Shown: positions 17,270 through 27,300, counted from the first letter of the stretch. The stretch is DNA of 48,348 bases from Kiritimatiellia bacterium (GCA_016284515.1 JAEEOY010000101.1:1-48348), one strand, 5' to 3'. The notes: generated by a model from the sequence alone, not told the origin. Translations and numbers: made by a program.

Positions 17270-19408
17270 CTATTTATTCAAAGCGGACCCGGAACGGCAA
17301 AACACCGGAATCCTGTCGATCGGCGTCTTTACGCTGACGACGCATCCGCCGTCGACCGTCCCGCCGGTATGGAAGTCGACCCACTTGCCCTTCGGCAGCC
17401 AGACTTTGATTTCCCCGACATCCGCCGTCACCGGGCAGACGAGAACGTCGCGCCCGAACATGTACTGCGTCTCGAAGCCCTTCGGCGCGTCGAACAGCGG
17501 CGTCATGAACGGCGCGTTCTTCTCCACGACCTCCTTCGCCGTCTCCACGACATACGGCTTGATTTTCTCGCGAAGACGTATCTGGTCGACTATCAGACTC
17601 TCCATCTCGGGCCCGAAACGCGACGGCGTCATGTCAGTCCCGCCGCCATGGATCCGCATGACCGGACAGAACGTCGCGAACTGGACCCAGCGTATGAACC
17701 GCTTGTGGTAGTTCTTGTCGGTGTACTGTCTGCTTGGCCGGAAGAAACCGCCCGCATCCGTTGTCCAGTACGGGAGCGACGACATGGAGAAGTTCAGTCC
17801 CGCCAGTATCTGCGTGCGGAAGTCGCTCCAGTCGCTGCCTACGTCCCCGCTCCAGACCACGGTCGCCGTGCGTGCAAGGCCCGCGTAGCCCGAGCGAGAG
17901 AGGACGAGCGGCTGGGCCTCGGGACGCAGCTCGCGCTGACGCCGGTAGGCTTCGGTGTTGACGAGCAGCGGATATATGTTGCGGTAGACGCTGCCGTCCC
18001 CGATGGCGATCTGGCGACCGGCCAGATCGTCGTTCTCCGGCTCGCAGGCATCGAGCCACCATGCGTCCATGCCCGTGGACATGAGGTTCTTCGCGAACCA
18101 GCTCCAGTAGATGTCGGCTGCCTTAGGATTCGAGAAGTCGATCCAGTCCGTACCAGGCACGAGCCCGCCCGCCGCCTCGACTTCGCTTCTGAAGACCGAC
18201 TTGCCCGATGTCTTCGACCAGACGCTCAGCATGACGCGCATGCCGAGGCTGTGGCATTCGTCAACCATCGCCTTCGGGTCCGGATAGCGCCTGCGCTCCC
18301 ATTCCATCGAGTTCCAAGTACGGTCCGTCCACCAGTGCCAGTCCTGCACGATGACGGAAACGGGTATCTTGCGGTCCGCGAACCAGTGCGCGGCCTTCAG
18401 CAGCTCCGCCTGGTCGTGGAAGCGCTCCTGGCAGTGCCAGTATCCCCAGCACCAATCTGGCAGCGCGGCGGTTCCGCCGCAGTCTGCGCGAAAGCCTGCG
18501 ATCGCCTTCTCGGGCGCGCCGGCGTAGACGATGTAGTCCGTGCCGTCCGCCTGGTCGGACACGAACCGCGTCTCATCCCGGTCCTTGCGGAACTTTAGGA
18601 TCGGTCGGTCGTTCTTTTCTCCTCCCACGCGCACCGTGTGGCGTCCCGGCTGCAGCTCGACCTGGAAGCCGACCGTAGGCGGCAGCCAGCGGTTCCTGTT
18701 GTTGACGACACGCCTGCCGTCGATGTCGACGACCTGGCGGCGCGCCATAGAAACGCCGCAGTCGAGTTGGAAGGCGTAGAGTCCCGCTTCGGAAATCTCG
18801 AATACGCCTTCCATCTCGGCGTTCGTCCGCTTCTCCTGCGCGTTGCCGTGGCCGGTGGTGACGTTCACGACCTCCGTCTTGCCTTCTCCGGCAGGCGAGA
18901 GCGGAATCTCCGTTTCGCACGGATTGAACTCGATCTTTGAATAGTTGTTCCAGTAAAGGCCCCAGTTGCGCGTCGAGACGAGAAACGGCACGACGACCTG
19001 AGTGTTGACCTGGGTAAGGCGGCGCGGCTGGTTGCGGATGTCGAGAACGCCGTCCTGGAACTGCCCGAGCCCGTACAGGCGCTCCGTCTTGGGCGAGTCG
19101 AAGGCGACGGACTTCTCCGAGACCTCTTTCTCCGAGAGTATCGCACGACCCTCCGCGTCAAAGAAGGAGACAAGCCCCGACTTCTTGTCGTACACCGCCT
19201 TGAGCGCGCCGTTGCGCACTTCGATACTGTCCGCCGACTCGGTGCGCGCCAGCTCTATCTCGCGCCCGACCGTCAGCACGAGCTCCTTGGCGACGCGCTG
19301 GCCGCGCGTCACCCGCAGTTCGTCTGGGCGGTAGGCCGAAAAGGAGACCCCCTCGGCGATAGCGGACGCGGAGATAACCGCGAGAACGACAAAACAACAC
19401 TTTTTCAT
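17270..19408 (-). CDS. secreted GH31 alpha-glycosidase with PA14-like insert (alpha-xylosidase type)
   Basis: The product is 712 residues. The signal peptide (about 1-18) is followed by a GH31 N-terminal beta domain. A PA14-like insert (about 200-265, ISEAGLYAFQLDCG to LQPGRHTVRVGG) precedes the catalytic barrel (about 310-640) and C-terminal beta domains. The nucleophile is the Asp in WWLDACEPE (about D453) and the acid/base is the Asp in WSGDVGSDW (about D522). A PA14 insert at this place is known in xyloglucan-active alpha-xylosidases of GH31, so release of alpha-1,6-xylose is the best guess; alpha-glucosidase is possible. AGGA lies about eight bases before the ATG. It is the last gene of operon B, 44 bp after the GH2-GH29 gene. 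Confidence 0.9.
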   Translation of the reverse strand: MKKCCFVVLAVISASAIAEGVSFSAYRPDELRVTRGQRVAKELVLTVGREIELARTESADSIEVRNGALKAVYDKKSGLVSFFDAEGRAILSEKEVSEKSVAFDSPKTERLYGLGQFQDGVLDIRNQPRRLTQVNTQVVVPFLVSTRNWGLYWNNYSKIEFNPCETEIPLSPAGEGKTEVVNVTTGHGNAQEKRTNAEMEGVFEISEAGLYAFQLDCGVSMARRQVVDIDGRRVVNNRNRWLPPTVGFQVELQPGRHTVRVGGEKNDRPILKFRKDRDETRFVSDQADGTDYIVYAGAPEKAIAGFRADCGGTAALPDWCWGYWHCQERFHDQAELLKAAHWFADRKIPVSVIVQDWHWWTDRTWNSMEWERRRYPDPKAMVDECHSLGMRVMLSVWSKTSGKSVFRSEVEAAGGLVPGTDWIDFSNPKAADIYWSWFAKNLMSTGMDAWWLDACEPENDDLAGRQIAIGDGSVYRNIYPLLVNTEAYRRQRELRPEAQPLVLSRSGYAGLARTATVVWSGDVGSDWSDFRTQILAGLNFSMSSLPYWTTDAGGFFRPSRQYTDKNYHKRFIRWVQFATFCPVMRIHGGGTDMTPSRFGPEMESLIVDQIRLREKIKPYVVETAKEVVEKNAPFMTPLFDAPKGFETQYMFGRDVLVCPVTADVGEIKVWLPKGKWVDFHTGGTVDGGCVVSVKTPIDRIPVFCRSGSALNK

Positions 19409-19452
19409 CTAGTTTGTCCTTTCTGTTCCAATTTACAGATTCATCCCACGAA

Positions 19453-22400
19453 TCACTTGCCCGGCTTGGCGTGGCACTTCCAGACAGCGGGGAAGTCCTT
19501 AACCTGCGTCAGGCGCTCGCCAAGGGCGATGCCTGCCTTTTCAAGTTCGCCGCAGACGGGCTTCTCGCCTTCGGGCGGCGGCACGAGCGCAATTGCGTAG
19601 ACGGTCTTGCCGTCCTTGGACGCTGTATAGCGAATGTCCTCGCGGGTGGCCTGCGGGATGCGACCTTCGTTGAACCCCTGTCCACTGAGCGGCGGGGTTT
19701 TCGCGAGCTGCGGACCCTCCCCGCACACCTTCCACGGGACGGTGCCGAAGATCGCCTCGCCGTTGACAGCCATCCAGGCGGCGATGTCTTCGCAAACGGC
19801 GAGCTCCTTCTCGTCGATCGAGCCATCGGCACGAATAGGTATCGAAAGGAGCAGGTTGCCGTTCTTCGAGACGATGTCGGCGAGAAGACGCAGGACCGTG
19901 CCGGCGCCCTTGTAGCGGTTGCGGTTGCTGGCGTCGCGGTTGTAGTGCCACTCGCCGATGCAAGAGCAAGTCTGCCAGTGCGGGAACATGGGCGTCTGCG
20001 GAGTGCCGCGCTCGACGTCCCACACGATAGACTTGCGCTCCTTCTCACCCAGGACCTTGCCCGTAAGCACCGCCTCCAGCCTGCCGCCGTGCTGACTCAT
20101 GTTCGCATTATAGAACTCAGCAGCGATCTCAAGGCCGGTCTTCGACTCGTTCAGCGGCCAGAAAGGAAGCACCGTGTCGTCGAAGTAGAGGACGTCGGGC
20201 TTATATTTGGCGACAACATCCATGACGCGCCCCTTGAAGTTTTCCATGAAGGCGTCGGACGGCTTGGACGCGCCGTGTCCCCAGGCCCAGCGCTTGTGGA
20301 TAAGCCCGAGATTCTTGTAGTCGGGCGAGGGAGTATGGTTCTGCCAGTAGAGCTGCTGCGGGTCGAAGCCTTCCCACCACTTGCCCTTGCCGTCCTCCTT
20401 CGTCGCGAGCCCGTCGTAGTCGCGCGAAGGCTCCATCCACGTCCATGCGTGTGCAGCGTGGAAGCTCGCGCCGAAGCGAAGTCCGCTTGCTTCTGCGGCT
20501 TTTGCCCATTCCTTCAGGATGTCGCGTTTCGGACCCATGTTGACGGAGTTCCACGGCTGGAGCGGAGAATCCCAGTTGTCGAAGTTGTCGTGGTGGTTCG
20601 CCATCGCGACGATGTACTTCGCGCCCATCTTCTTGTAGAGAGCGCAAAGCTCGTCCGGCCTCCACCGGTGCGCCGTCCAGAATGGGATCAGATCCTTGAA
20701 GCCATACTCTTTCGGGTCACCGTAGCGGTCGCGGTGGAACCTGCCCTGCCCGCGGCGCGGGTCGCCATACATGTGGCGCGCGTACCAGTCGCCTGCTTCG
20801 GGTACGCATTGCACGCCCCAGTGGCAGAAGATGCCGAACTTGGCGTCCTCAAACCATTCGGGCACTTTGTATTGCGCTTCGAGCGAACCCCATGTCGGGA
20901 GAAACGCCGCGGCGGCGAGAGATTCTTTCGTCTCGTACCAGCTCTTCAACACATCGAAGGCGGCCTTGCGCTCGCCCTTGTCCGATACAAGACCCTTGCG
21001 GTTGTAGAAGTCCTGTGTGCCGCGCAGCGGACGGCGCGGAGACATGAAGTCCTTGAGTATCCACGGGGAAATGCCGGCGAGCCCTTCGATGCGATCGAAC
21101 ATTCTCAGGTTCGCCTCATAGACCATCGCCTGATTCTCCTCGGTGAAGCGCGTCCACTTGTCGCCGTGGCGTCCCGCCACCGCGCCGCCGCCGAATTCGC
21201 TGACGATTACCGGCTTGTCATAGGGGATCTCCCAAGTCATCTTGTCCGCCGTGCCCACGTCTCGGTACCAGCCGATGTACTCATTGAAGCTTACGATATC
21301 CACATATTCGTGCAGATTGTCGCTCAGGCGATTGACAAAGTTCCTCTGTCCCGTGACCTCCATCGCCATTGACACGAGGCGCGTCGAATCGAGTTCTTTC
21401 GCCTTGCGGGCGAGACGGCCGAGAAACGCGTCGCGCTCCTTTGAATGCGGCGTCTCGTTCGCGATGGACCAGATTATCACATTCGCCCTGTTGCGGTCGC
21501 GGCGGATCATCTCCGTCAGCTGCTGCTCGGCGCTTTTGTATGTGTTCTCGTTTCTCCAGTCTATCGTCCAATAGACGGGTATTTCGCTCCAGACCATGAG
21601 GCCCAGCCTTTCAGCCGCGCGCACCGTGTATTCGGGATGCGGATAGTGCGCCAGACGCACATAGTTGCAGCCGAGCGCTTTCGCCTCCTTGAGAAGCGCC
21701 TCGGCCTCCGCCGCCGTGCGCGTGCGCCCCATGCGCCCGAATGCCTCGTCATGCAGGCTGACGCCTTTGAGAAAGACGGGCTCGCCGTTTAGGAGTATCT
21801 CCTTGCCGCGCGTCGCAATCGTGCGAAAGCCGATTTCGTCGCGGACCGTCTCGCCGTTCGCGGAGACTTCGACGGCATACAGCTTCGGGGAAGAGGGGCT
21901 CCACGGAGACGGCGACGCGCCGCCAAGGTCTGCCCGCCAGACGCTGGCGTCGTCCGTCACGCCGGCGAGGTTTAGCCCGAGCTCCGGTATACGCACCGCA
22001 ACCGCCACACCGGCCTCGGGCGCGTTCAGCGCCACGCGTACGCCGTCGAGCCCGACCCGCCAGTCGTCTATGCGCACTGCGGGACGCTCCTCGATGCGCA
22101 CGCTGCGGATGATCCCCCCGTAGTTCCACCAATCGTATATCAACGTCGGGATGCGCTCGGCGCGCCGCTCGTTCTCCACCGCGACGACGATGCTGTTCGC
22201 GCCGTCCCGGACGGCCTCCGTAACGTCGAGCGTGAACGGAGTGAAGCCGCCCTCGTGCCGACCGACCCGCCGGCCGTTCACCCATACGACCGCGGTCTGG
22301 CTGACGGCGTCGAACGTGAGAAGCGACTTCAGGCCTGGCGTTCGCTTCCAGTCGAAGTTGCGCTGATACCAGACAAGCCCCTCGTAGCACCAGAGATGGG

Positions 22401-22656
22401 GATCCTGCGAGTTCCAGTCGCCAGGCACCGACAGCGTCGGCTCAAGCGAGAAGTTGTATTCTACCAGGTCCCTGGGGCCGCCATGCCGGTCCGCTCCGAA
22501 TGTATCGCGGTCGCGCATCGGATGGTTGCGGTAGTCGTTCAGGCCGGTTTTCTGGACATCGACAATGTAGTGCCATTCCCCGTCCAGGGACATTCCGAAT
22601 AGTGACGGAACCAAGGCAATCGACATGGCCAATGCCGACAAGCGACATGTTTTCAT
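19453..22656 (-). CDS. bifunctional GH2 - GH29 (alpha-L-fucosidase) fusion enzyme
   Basis: The product is 1067 residues. A signal peptide (about 1-21) is followed by a complete GH2 module (about 22-575): sugar-binding jelly roll, Ig-like domain and barrel, with acid/base Glu in WSIANE (about E401) and nucleophile Glu in VSEFGG (about E487). A GH29 module (about 595-1067) starts near VPEWFEDAKFGIFCHWGVQC, a typical fucosidase opening, and has its nucleophile Asp in DVLYFDD (about D826). Both active sites look intact. GH2 here is probably a beta-galactosidase or related exo-enzyme, and GH29 removes alpha-L-fucose. The pair could remove fucose and then the exposed galactose from one side chain. 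It follows the DUF1593 fusion by 53 bp and precedes GH31 by 44 bp. Confidence 0.9.
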   Translation of the reverse strand: MKTCRLSALAMSIALVPSLFGMSLDGEWHYIVDVQKTGLNDYRNHPMRDRDTFGADRHGGPRDLVEYNFSLEPTLSVPGDWNSQDPHLWCYEGLVWYQRNFDWKRTPGLKSLLTFDAVSQTAVVWVNGRRVGRHEGGFTPFTLDVTEAVRDGANSIVVAVENERRAERIPTLIYDWWNYGGIIRSVRIEERPAVRIDDWRVGLDGVRVALNAPEAGVAVAVRIPELGLNLAGVTDDASVWRADLGGASPSPWSPSSPKLYAVEVSANGETVRDEIGFRTIATRGKEILLNGEPVFLKGVSLHDEAFGRMGRTRTAAEAEALLKEAKALGCNYVRLAHYPHPEYTVRAAERLGLMVWSEIPVYWTIDWRNENTYKSAEQQLTEMIRRDRNRANVIIWSIANETPHSKERDAFLGRLARKAKELDSTRLVSMAMEVTGQRNFVNRLSDNLHEYVDIVSFNEYIGWYRDVGTADKMTWEIPYDKPVIVSEFGGGAVAGRHGDKWTRFTEENQAMVYEANLRMFDRIEGLAGISPWILKDFMSPRRPLRGTQDFYNRKGLVSDKGERKAAFDVLKSWYETKESLAAAAFLPTWGSLEAQYKVPEWFEDAKFGIFCHWGVQCVPEAGDWYARHMYGDPRRGQGRFHRDRYGDPKEYGFKDLIPFWTAHRWRPDELCALYKKMGAKYIVAMANHHDNFDNWDSPLQPWNSVNMGPKRDILKEWAKAAEASGLRFGASFHAAHAWTWMEPSRDYDGLATKEDGKGKWWEGFDPQQLYWQNHTPSPDYKNLGLIHKRWAWGHGASKPSDAFMENFKGRVMDVVAKYKPDVLYFDDTVLPFWPLNESKTGLEIAAEFYNANMSQHGGRLEAVLTGKVLGEKERKSIVWDVERGTPQTPMFPHWQTCSCIGEWHYNRDASNRNRYKGAGTVLRLLADIVSKNGNLLLSIPIRADGSIDEKELAVCEDIAAWMAVNGEAIFGTVPWKVCGEGPQLAKTPPLSGQGFNEGRIPQATREDIRYTASKDGKTVYAIALVPPPEGEKPVCGELEKAGIALGERLTQVKDFPAVWKCHAKPGK

Positions 22657-22709
22657 CTTCTGTTTCCTTTCTGTTGCATCAATAAGCCGATTCTTTCAAT
22701 GCGACATGT

Positions 22710-25700
22710 TCACTCCCCGACTGCTATCACCGCGCGGCGGTACGCGAACAAGGCCGGCTTGCCGCCGTCCTTCACGCGCAGGATCACGTGAAGTTCGCCG
22801 GAATCGCCCGGGGAGACGTCCGCAAGGGACACGGTCGCACTTGCGCCGTCGGATGCAAGCGATCCGCCATTGAGCGTGCCGGCGGCGCGGTATATGAACC
22901 ACTCGAATTCGACCTGGTCGCCGTCGGGGTCGCATGTCCCATCGGCGCTGAGCGCGATTGTCTCGCCGCGCGCAGCCTTTATGCGCACAACACCCTTAGT
23001 TGTGTCGCCGTTGAGCACCGCAACGGGATTGTGGTTCGCATCCTCGTACCTTGACGTGGCGCCCCAAAGGATTCGAGCCGCGAAGTCGCTCTGGAACTCC
23101 CTGCGCCAGCGCGCAATCGAGCAGAAGTTGAGCTTCTTGCCGTCGAACTCCTCCCATTCGGACGGGCTGCGCCAGACTTCATGCATCTCCTTGTCGGAGT
23201 CCGGCATGCGCCACTCGTAGCGTCCGCCCCAGCCGCCGTATGCAGGCGACTCCTTCCACCCAAGCCCGTTTTCGACGAGGCCAAGGAACGCCGGCGTGTC
23301 GCCTTCCATGTAGTAGTAGTATGACGGATAGAACGCCCCGAGCGGACTCTTCGACTTCACGTTCTCCTCAATCCAAATGTTCTCCAACATGTTGCGGTAG
23401 GGGAAGCGGACGCTTCCGTGCATGTCGCCGGAGATGCCTCGCCAGACGGTGTTGTCGTAGTTCCCCCCGTCGCCGGGCTTGTCGGGCGGACACGGATCGA
23501 CTATGTAGCAGACCTCGGGGAATTCCGTGCGGACCACAAAGCCGGCGTTGTCCTGGTCCGATATCGAGTACACCTTGACGCGCCCGGCCGCCTTCGCGAA
23601 CGCCTCGTCGGACGAAGCGGAGGCCTTCGCCTCCCTTAGCGCGCGGAGCAGGGTGTTGGCGCCGCCCCAGACGCTCACCCACAGCGTGCGCGGGTCGTCG
23701 CGCAGTATCGCCCGCGCAAGCATCTGGGAGCCGCGGGTCGAGTATCCGACCGAGCCCGTGCCGTATCCCGTCTGCCCCTTCGCCGTGACCGAGCGCAGGA
23801 AATCAGGCGTCGGATATCCGGGAGCATGGACGCAGAGGTTCGGGTACACCTGCTCGTAGCGGTCTATTGCCGCAAGCAGAATGTCCTCGCGCGGATTGTC
23901 CTTCATGTGGATCGACGTCGTGGCCACGATTCCCTCGAAGTTGAATTCGTTGGCATAGGAGAGAAGCCGCGTGAGCGAGCCCTGGTCGTCCGGCTCGTTC
24001 GCGATGTCGGTGAGCACGACGAGCCTGGGACGGCTCTCCAGCACGCTCAATGCGCGCTCTGCCCCGGACGTTATCGAAACGGAAAAGCCCATCTGCGAGC
24101 CGTCCCTGCACAGCGACAGTTCGCGGTTCCCCGCGCACGCGTGCCACCATCCGCCGTCCGCGGACTTGCGCCAAAACGCCGCCGGACGCCCGGCCAGCTC
24201 CGCATCGCACGACAGCAGCGTCGCCTTCGCCTGGCCCGTGGAAGCGGATATCTCGGCAATGGCGTCGCCAGCTGCCTCAATCTTCGCGCCGCCGACTGCG
24301 GCGCGTCCGGCGTATATCGTCTTGGGAGAAGACACGGAGTCCACGGTCAGCGCGGCCCCGCGCTCCATGTTCACGCTCGCGAAGCGCATTCCCTGCGCGG
24401 ACGGCGTGAGCACCGCGCCGCTGCGGACGACAAGGGCAAGCGCGGAATCACCGGACGACACGCGCGCGACGCCTTGCGCCACTTCCAGCGTACCTGCTCC
24501 GCCCAACGCCGAGGCAAGCGTTCCCGAGCCGACCTTCACCAACGACGCGCCGGGAGCGCCATCCGACCAGCTCCCGCTGAAATCGGACTTCGAGTTTGTG
24601 TAGAACTTCACCCCGGACCCGATCGACGCGTCGCGCCCTCCGTTGCCGACAACGACCTTTGCCTTCGAACCCGCCGGGAAGTTTATCCCGTGGTGGCCGC
24701 CGCTGCCGGTCAGGGCGAACGCCCCGAACGTGACGCATCCGTCCATGAGCGCTACGTTGATCTTGCCTACTATCTCGCATGAATAGGCGTTCGGGAACCC
24801 GGACTTCCCGGAGCAGAAATAGCGGTCCTTGTCTGCATCGCCGGCATAGACCTTTCCCGTGAACGCGGTGTTGTCTCCGCAGAAGCGGATTGTGTTGTAC
24901 AGCCTGAGATATCCGCTTCCTTTGATCTTGCCCCGCATGACGAACGGAGTTCCGGCGCCTGCGCTTTCGAGCCAGCTGTCCGAAGTCTGCGAGACGTCCT
25001 TTACGTCGATTGAAGTATCCTCGGCAACCGTGCCGGGCAGCCCGGATGCATAAAGGCCGACATGGTATATCCCGACCGTTCCGCCTCCGCCAATCTCGCG
25101 GAACTTTATCTTTGGGTGGACGCGCCCGATGTCGGTGCTCCTGAAGGTTACGTCGGCAGACACTATGAGATTCGAGACGGACTTGTCGCCGTTGCACCAG
25201 ACGACCGCGTTATTCGCGACTTCCGCAGTCATGTCCGCAGATGGGACTCCCAGCGTCCAGTTCGCCGAATCCCACCAGTTGCCTTCCGATCCGCCGATCC
25301 ACAGCGTCTTCGCGCCATTCGAGGCGGCCAGTCCGGCCGCAGTGAACGTCAGCGCCCCGTCCCGCAGAGACGGCACGTATGAATAGGTGCAGCCCTTTGT
25401 CCGGAACGCCGCCGCAACGTCGACGCCCTGCGCAGCGTCCACGCCTGAAATGGAAAAGTCCTGTCCGTCGACGGACGGAATCGCATATACCGTGCCGCCA
25501 TTGACGACAAGCCTTCCGTTCGCGCCGCACTCCACCTGGCTTGCGCCCAGGTCAAGGACACCCCCTTCGCAGACTTCGACCTGGCCTTCGAAGCGGACCG
25601 CGCCGGTCCCGCCGGTCTTCAGCTTGATCCTGCCGCCGCCGCGAACCACGACAGGGCCTGCGAAGGCGTACCCGTTAGTCACGGCCAGCATGCCACCTTC

Positions 25701-26831
25701 GACGACGATGCCGATGGACGAAGCCACGGGACCGTTGAGGTTCACGGTTCCGCCTCCCCGGAACACAAGGGCACCCGGCTTCCGCCCGGATGGCGCGCCG
25801 TCCCCGATTGCGGCGCTTATTGTGTTTTCGTACGACGCGCTGTCGACTGTCGCGCCCCCTTCGCCGACGCTGAAAGTGAGATTGCCGCTTTGCGGCATCA
25901 GGTCGTTGCCTCCCGAAGCCGCTTCGAACGTTCCTCCGTCAAAGAGCACCGACCCCGTCCCGTTGCCGGCCGCGATGCGCCTTGCCCTCAGGACGCCGCC
26001 GGTTAGTCTGCACGATCCTCTTCCGCCGGTTGCGCCGACATTCAGCGTTCCGCCGAGGTCGACCGTTCCGCCGGACATCTCCAGCTCGCCCGTTCCATTA
26101 CTGGTTCCGACATAGGCGTCCCCTGGAGTACTCACCGACCCGCCCTTCATGACGAGTCTTCCCGTGCCGGAGCTGCCGCCGACCCAGATGGTGCCGCCGG
26201 GGTGGTTGAAGTTGTTGTCGTAGATTATCAGCGACTGGGTAAAGGAGCCTCCTTCGCTTACGTATTCGCCATATCCGCCGGAAGTAGCGCCAATGGCGAA
26301 ATTGTAGCCGCACCAGACGCTTCCGGCGCGGTTGGTGAAGACGCCGTTGGCGCCGCTGTTGTCGCCTATCCTGAACTCCTCCCCGGAAACCCACGACCCG
26401 CCCGTCATCAAGACGGACGCCGTCGAGTTCTGCCCTGCGGCAATGCGGACGCGACCCCAGTTGTTCTGGGCTTCGATTCGGCCTCCTTCCACAAGGACCT
26501 GCGCCCGCGAATCCTTGCCCTCGGCTATCCTCATGCACTGAGCGGACGGCGAGCCGCTCGCGCGTATGCATCCGTCGCGGAGCGTCACCGATGCAGACGA
26601 CCCCTCCCCCACCGCGACCAGGAAGTACCCGCCGTCGCGCGGAACGCCGTCCACATACCCGAGCAAAACATCCCCGCCGTCGACGACAAGGCTTTCAGAC
26701 GAGCCTTTGCCCTCCGCAATGCCAAGCGCACCTTCCCTTACGAGGTTGTTTCCGGCGGTCACTTCCACAGAGAATGCCGCAGAGGCGGACACAATCGCAA
26801 TGAATGCGGCGAGTTCAGCACTTTTTCTCAT
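22710..26831 (-). CDS. beta-helix passenger fused to DUF1593 nucleoside-hydrolase-like domain
   Basis: The product is 1373 residues. A signal peptide (about 1-21) leads into roughly 930 residues of Gly/Ser-rich beta-solenoid repeats of the autotransporter-associated type (LVMKGGSVSTPGDAYVG, LEMSGGTVDLGGTLNVG, IGGSEGNWWDSANW). No outer-membrane barrel follows. Instead, about 960-1373 is a DUF1593 module starting RPRLVVLTDIANEPDDQ. This is the nucleoside-hydrolase-like fold, with its metal-binding Asp cluster, and ends in a beta-sandwich (DPDGDQVEFEWF). DUF1593 proteins occur in polysaccharide-degrading loci, but their activity is poorly defined. The fusion would hold the catalytic domain on a surface stalk. 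A TTGTTA-17-TATAAT promoter lies about 90 bp upstream. It is the first gene of operon B. Confidence 0.85.
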   Translation of the reverse strand: MRKSAELAAFIAIVSASAAFSVEVTAGNNLVREGALGIAEGKGSSESLVVDGGDVLLGYVDGVPRDGGYFLVAVGEGSSASVTLRDGCIRASGSPSAQCMRIAEGKDSRAQVLVEGGRIEAQNNWGRVRIAAGQNSTASVLMTGGSWVSGEEFRIGDNSGANGVFTNRAGSVWCGYNFAIGATSGGYGEYVSEGGSFTQSLIIYDNNFNHPGGTIWVGGSSGTGRLVMKGGSVSTPGDAYVGTSNGTGELEMSGGTVDLGGTLNVGATGGRGSCRLTGGVLRARRIAAGNGTGSVLFDGGTFEAASGGNDLMPQSGNLTFSVGEGGATVDSASYENTISAAIGDGAPSGRKPGALVFRGGGTVNLNGPVASSIGIVVEGGMLAVTNGYAFAGPVVVRGGGRIKLKTGGTGAVRFEGQVEVCEGGVLDLGASQVECGANGRLVVNGGTVYAIPSVDGQDFSISGVDAAQGVDVAAAFRTKGCTYSYVPSLRDGALTFTAAGLAASNGAKTLWIGGSEGNWWDSANWTLGVPSADMTAEVANNAVVWCNGDKSVSNLIVSADVTFRSTDIGRVHPKIKFREIGGGGTVGIYHVGLYASGLPGTVAEDTSIDVKDVSQTSDSWLESAGAGTPFVMRGKIKGSGYLRLYNTIRFCGDNTAFTGKVYAGDADKDRYFCSGKSGFPNAYSCEIVGKINVALMDGCVTFGAFALTGSGGHHGINFPAGSKAKVVVGNGGRDASIGSGVKFYTNSKSDFSGSWSDGAPGASLVKVGSGTLASALGGAGTLEVAQGVARVSSGDSALALVVRSGAVLTPSAQGMRFASVNMERGAALTVDSVSSPKTIYAGRAAVGGAKIEAAGDAIAEISASTGQAKATLLSCDAELAGRPAAFWRKSADGGWWHACAGNRELSLCRDGSQMGFSVSITSGAERALSVLESRPRLVVLTDIANEPDDQGSLTRLLSYANEFNFEGIVATTSIHMKDNPREDILLAAIDRYEQVYPNLCVHAPGYPTPDFLRSVTAKGQTGYGTGSVGYSTRGSQMLARAILRDDPRTLWVSVWGGANTLLRALREAKASASSDEAFAKAAGRVKVYSISDQDNAGFVVRTEFPEVCYIVDPCPPDKPGDGGNYDNTVWRGISGDMHGSVRFPYRNMLENIWIEENVKSKSPLGAFYPSYYYYMEGDTPAFLGLVENGLGWKESPAYGGWGGRYEWRMPDSDKEMHEVWRSPSEWEEFDGKKLNFCSIARWRREFQSDFAARILWGATSRYEDANHNPVAVLNGDTTKGVVRIKAARGETIALSADGTCDPDGDQVEFEWFIYRAAGTLNGGSLASDGASATVSLADVSPGDSGELHVILRVKDGGKPALFAYRRAVIAVGE

Positions 26832-26916
26832 TTCAGTTGAGTACTTTCTTTAGACTTTGACATACCTGGCGCGACAGGGCCGCACCGACTCTTTTTTTTG
26901 CCATTTGACGTAAATA

Positions 26917-26959
26917 ATTATACTCTTCATCCGCCGCAATAACAATTCCTCCATTGGGG
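26917..26959 (-). promoter_or_regulatory. promoter of the DUF1593/GH2-GH29/GH31 operon with shared upstream motif
   Basis: On the minus strand a TTGTTA -35 box (26940-26945) and a TATAAT -10 box (26917-26922) are separated by 17 bp. Directly upstream lies the motif CCCCAATGGAGGAAT (26945-26959), also found upstream of the other beta-helix gene. The predicted leader is about 80 bases. I see no good Shine-Dalgarno sequence before the ATG at 26831. Confidence 0.75.
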
Positions 26960-27014
26960 TATACCGCAGGTGGAGAGTATTGTCTTGCCGTGAAGAAACC
27001 TGTAGAACTTTTGA

Positions 27015-27220
27015 AAAACTCCGAGCGTTGTAAAAATTGGCTCCGTTACCACTTCGCCTTAGCTTCGCGCATCACAACCTCATTCATAGAACTGTTACTA
27101 AAGTGTTTAGACTGGGGCTGCGCCCCAGCCCCCAACATATCCCCTGCGACACATCCGGCTGGGACGCGCGAAGCCCAAGGCGTAACGGTAGTGAAGCCCT
27201 TTTTCAAGCCGTCGGAGTTT
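27015..27220 (-). mobile_element. MITE-like element, copy 2
   Basis: This 206-bp unit is bounded by imperfect terminal inverted repeats built around AACTCCGA (27016-27040 and 27196-27220). It matches the unit at 4193-4404 at both ends (GGCTCCGTTACCACTTCGCC on one side, GTGAAGCC and the AAGCCGTCGGAGTTT end on the other). It also has a central hairpin (CTGGGGCTGCGCCCCAG, 27112-27128). It encodes no transposase. Confidence 0.6.
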
Positions 27221-27300
27221 ATGTTTTCTCCCTCCAGCTCCCTTATTCGCTTGATCGCCGCTTCGACCGCACAGAGCCGAGCCCCTCGCACACCACAATC
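27221..27300 (-). pseudogene. 3' remnant of a third HEAT-like gene
   Basis: The minus-strand translation contains AVEAAIKRIRELEGEN. This matches AVEAAIKRIKGRED of the HEAT-like protein at 4276-5430 and is followed, as there, by the inverted-repeat element. Upstream sequence of the gene is missing and replaced by palindromic repeats. Confidence 0.5.

Noticed and set aside
19414-21372. Plus-strand open frame of 652 codons opposite the GH2-GH29 gene
   Set aside because: It lies wholly antisense to intact GH29 and GH2 sequence and has biased composition and no recognisable domain.
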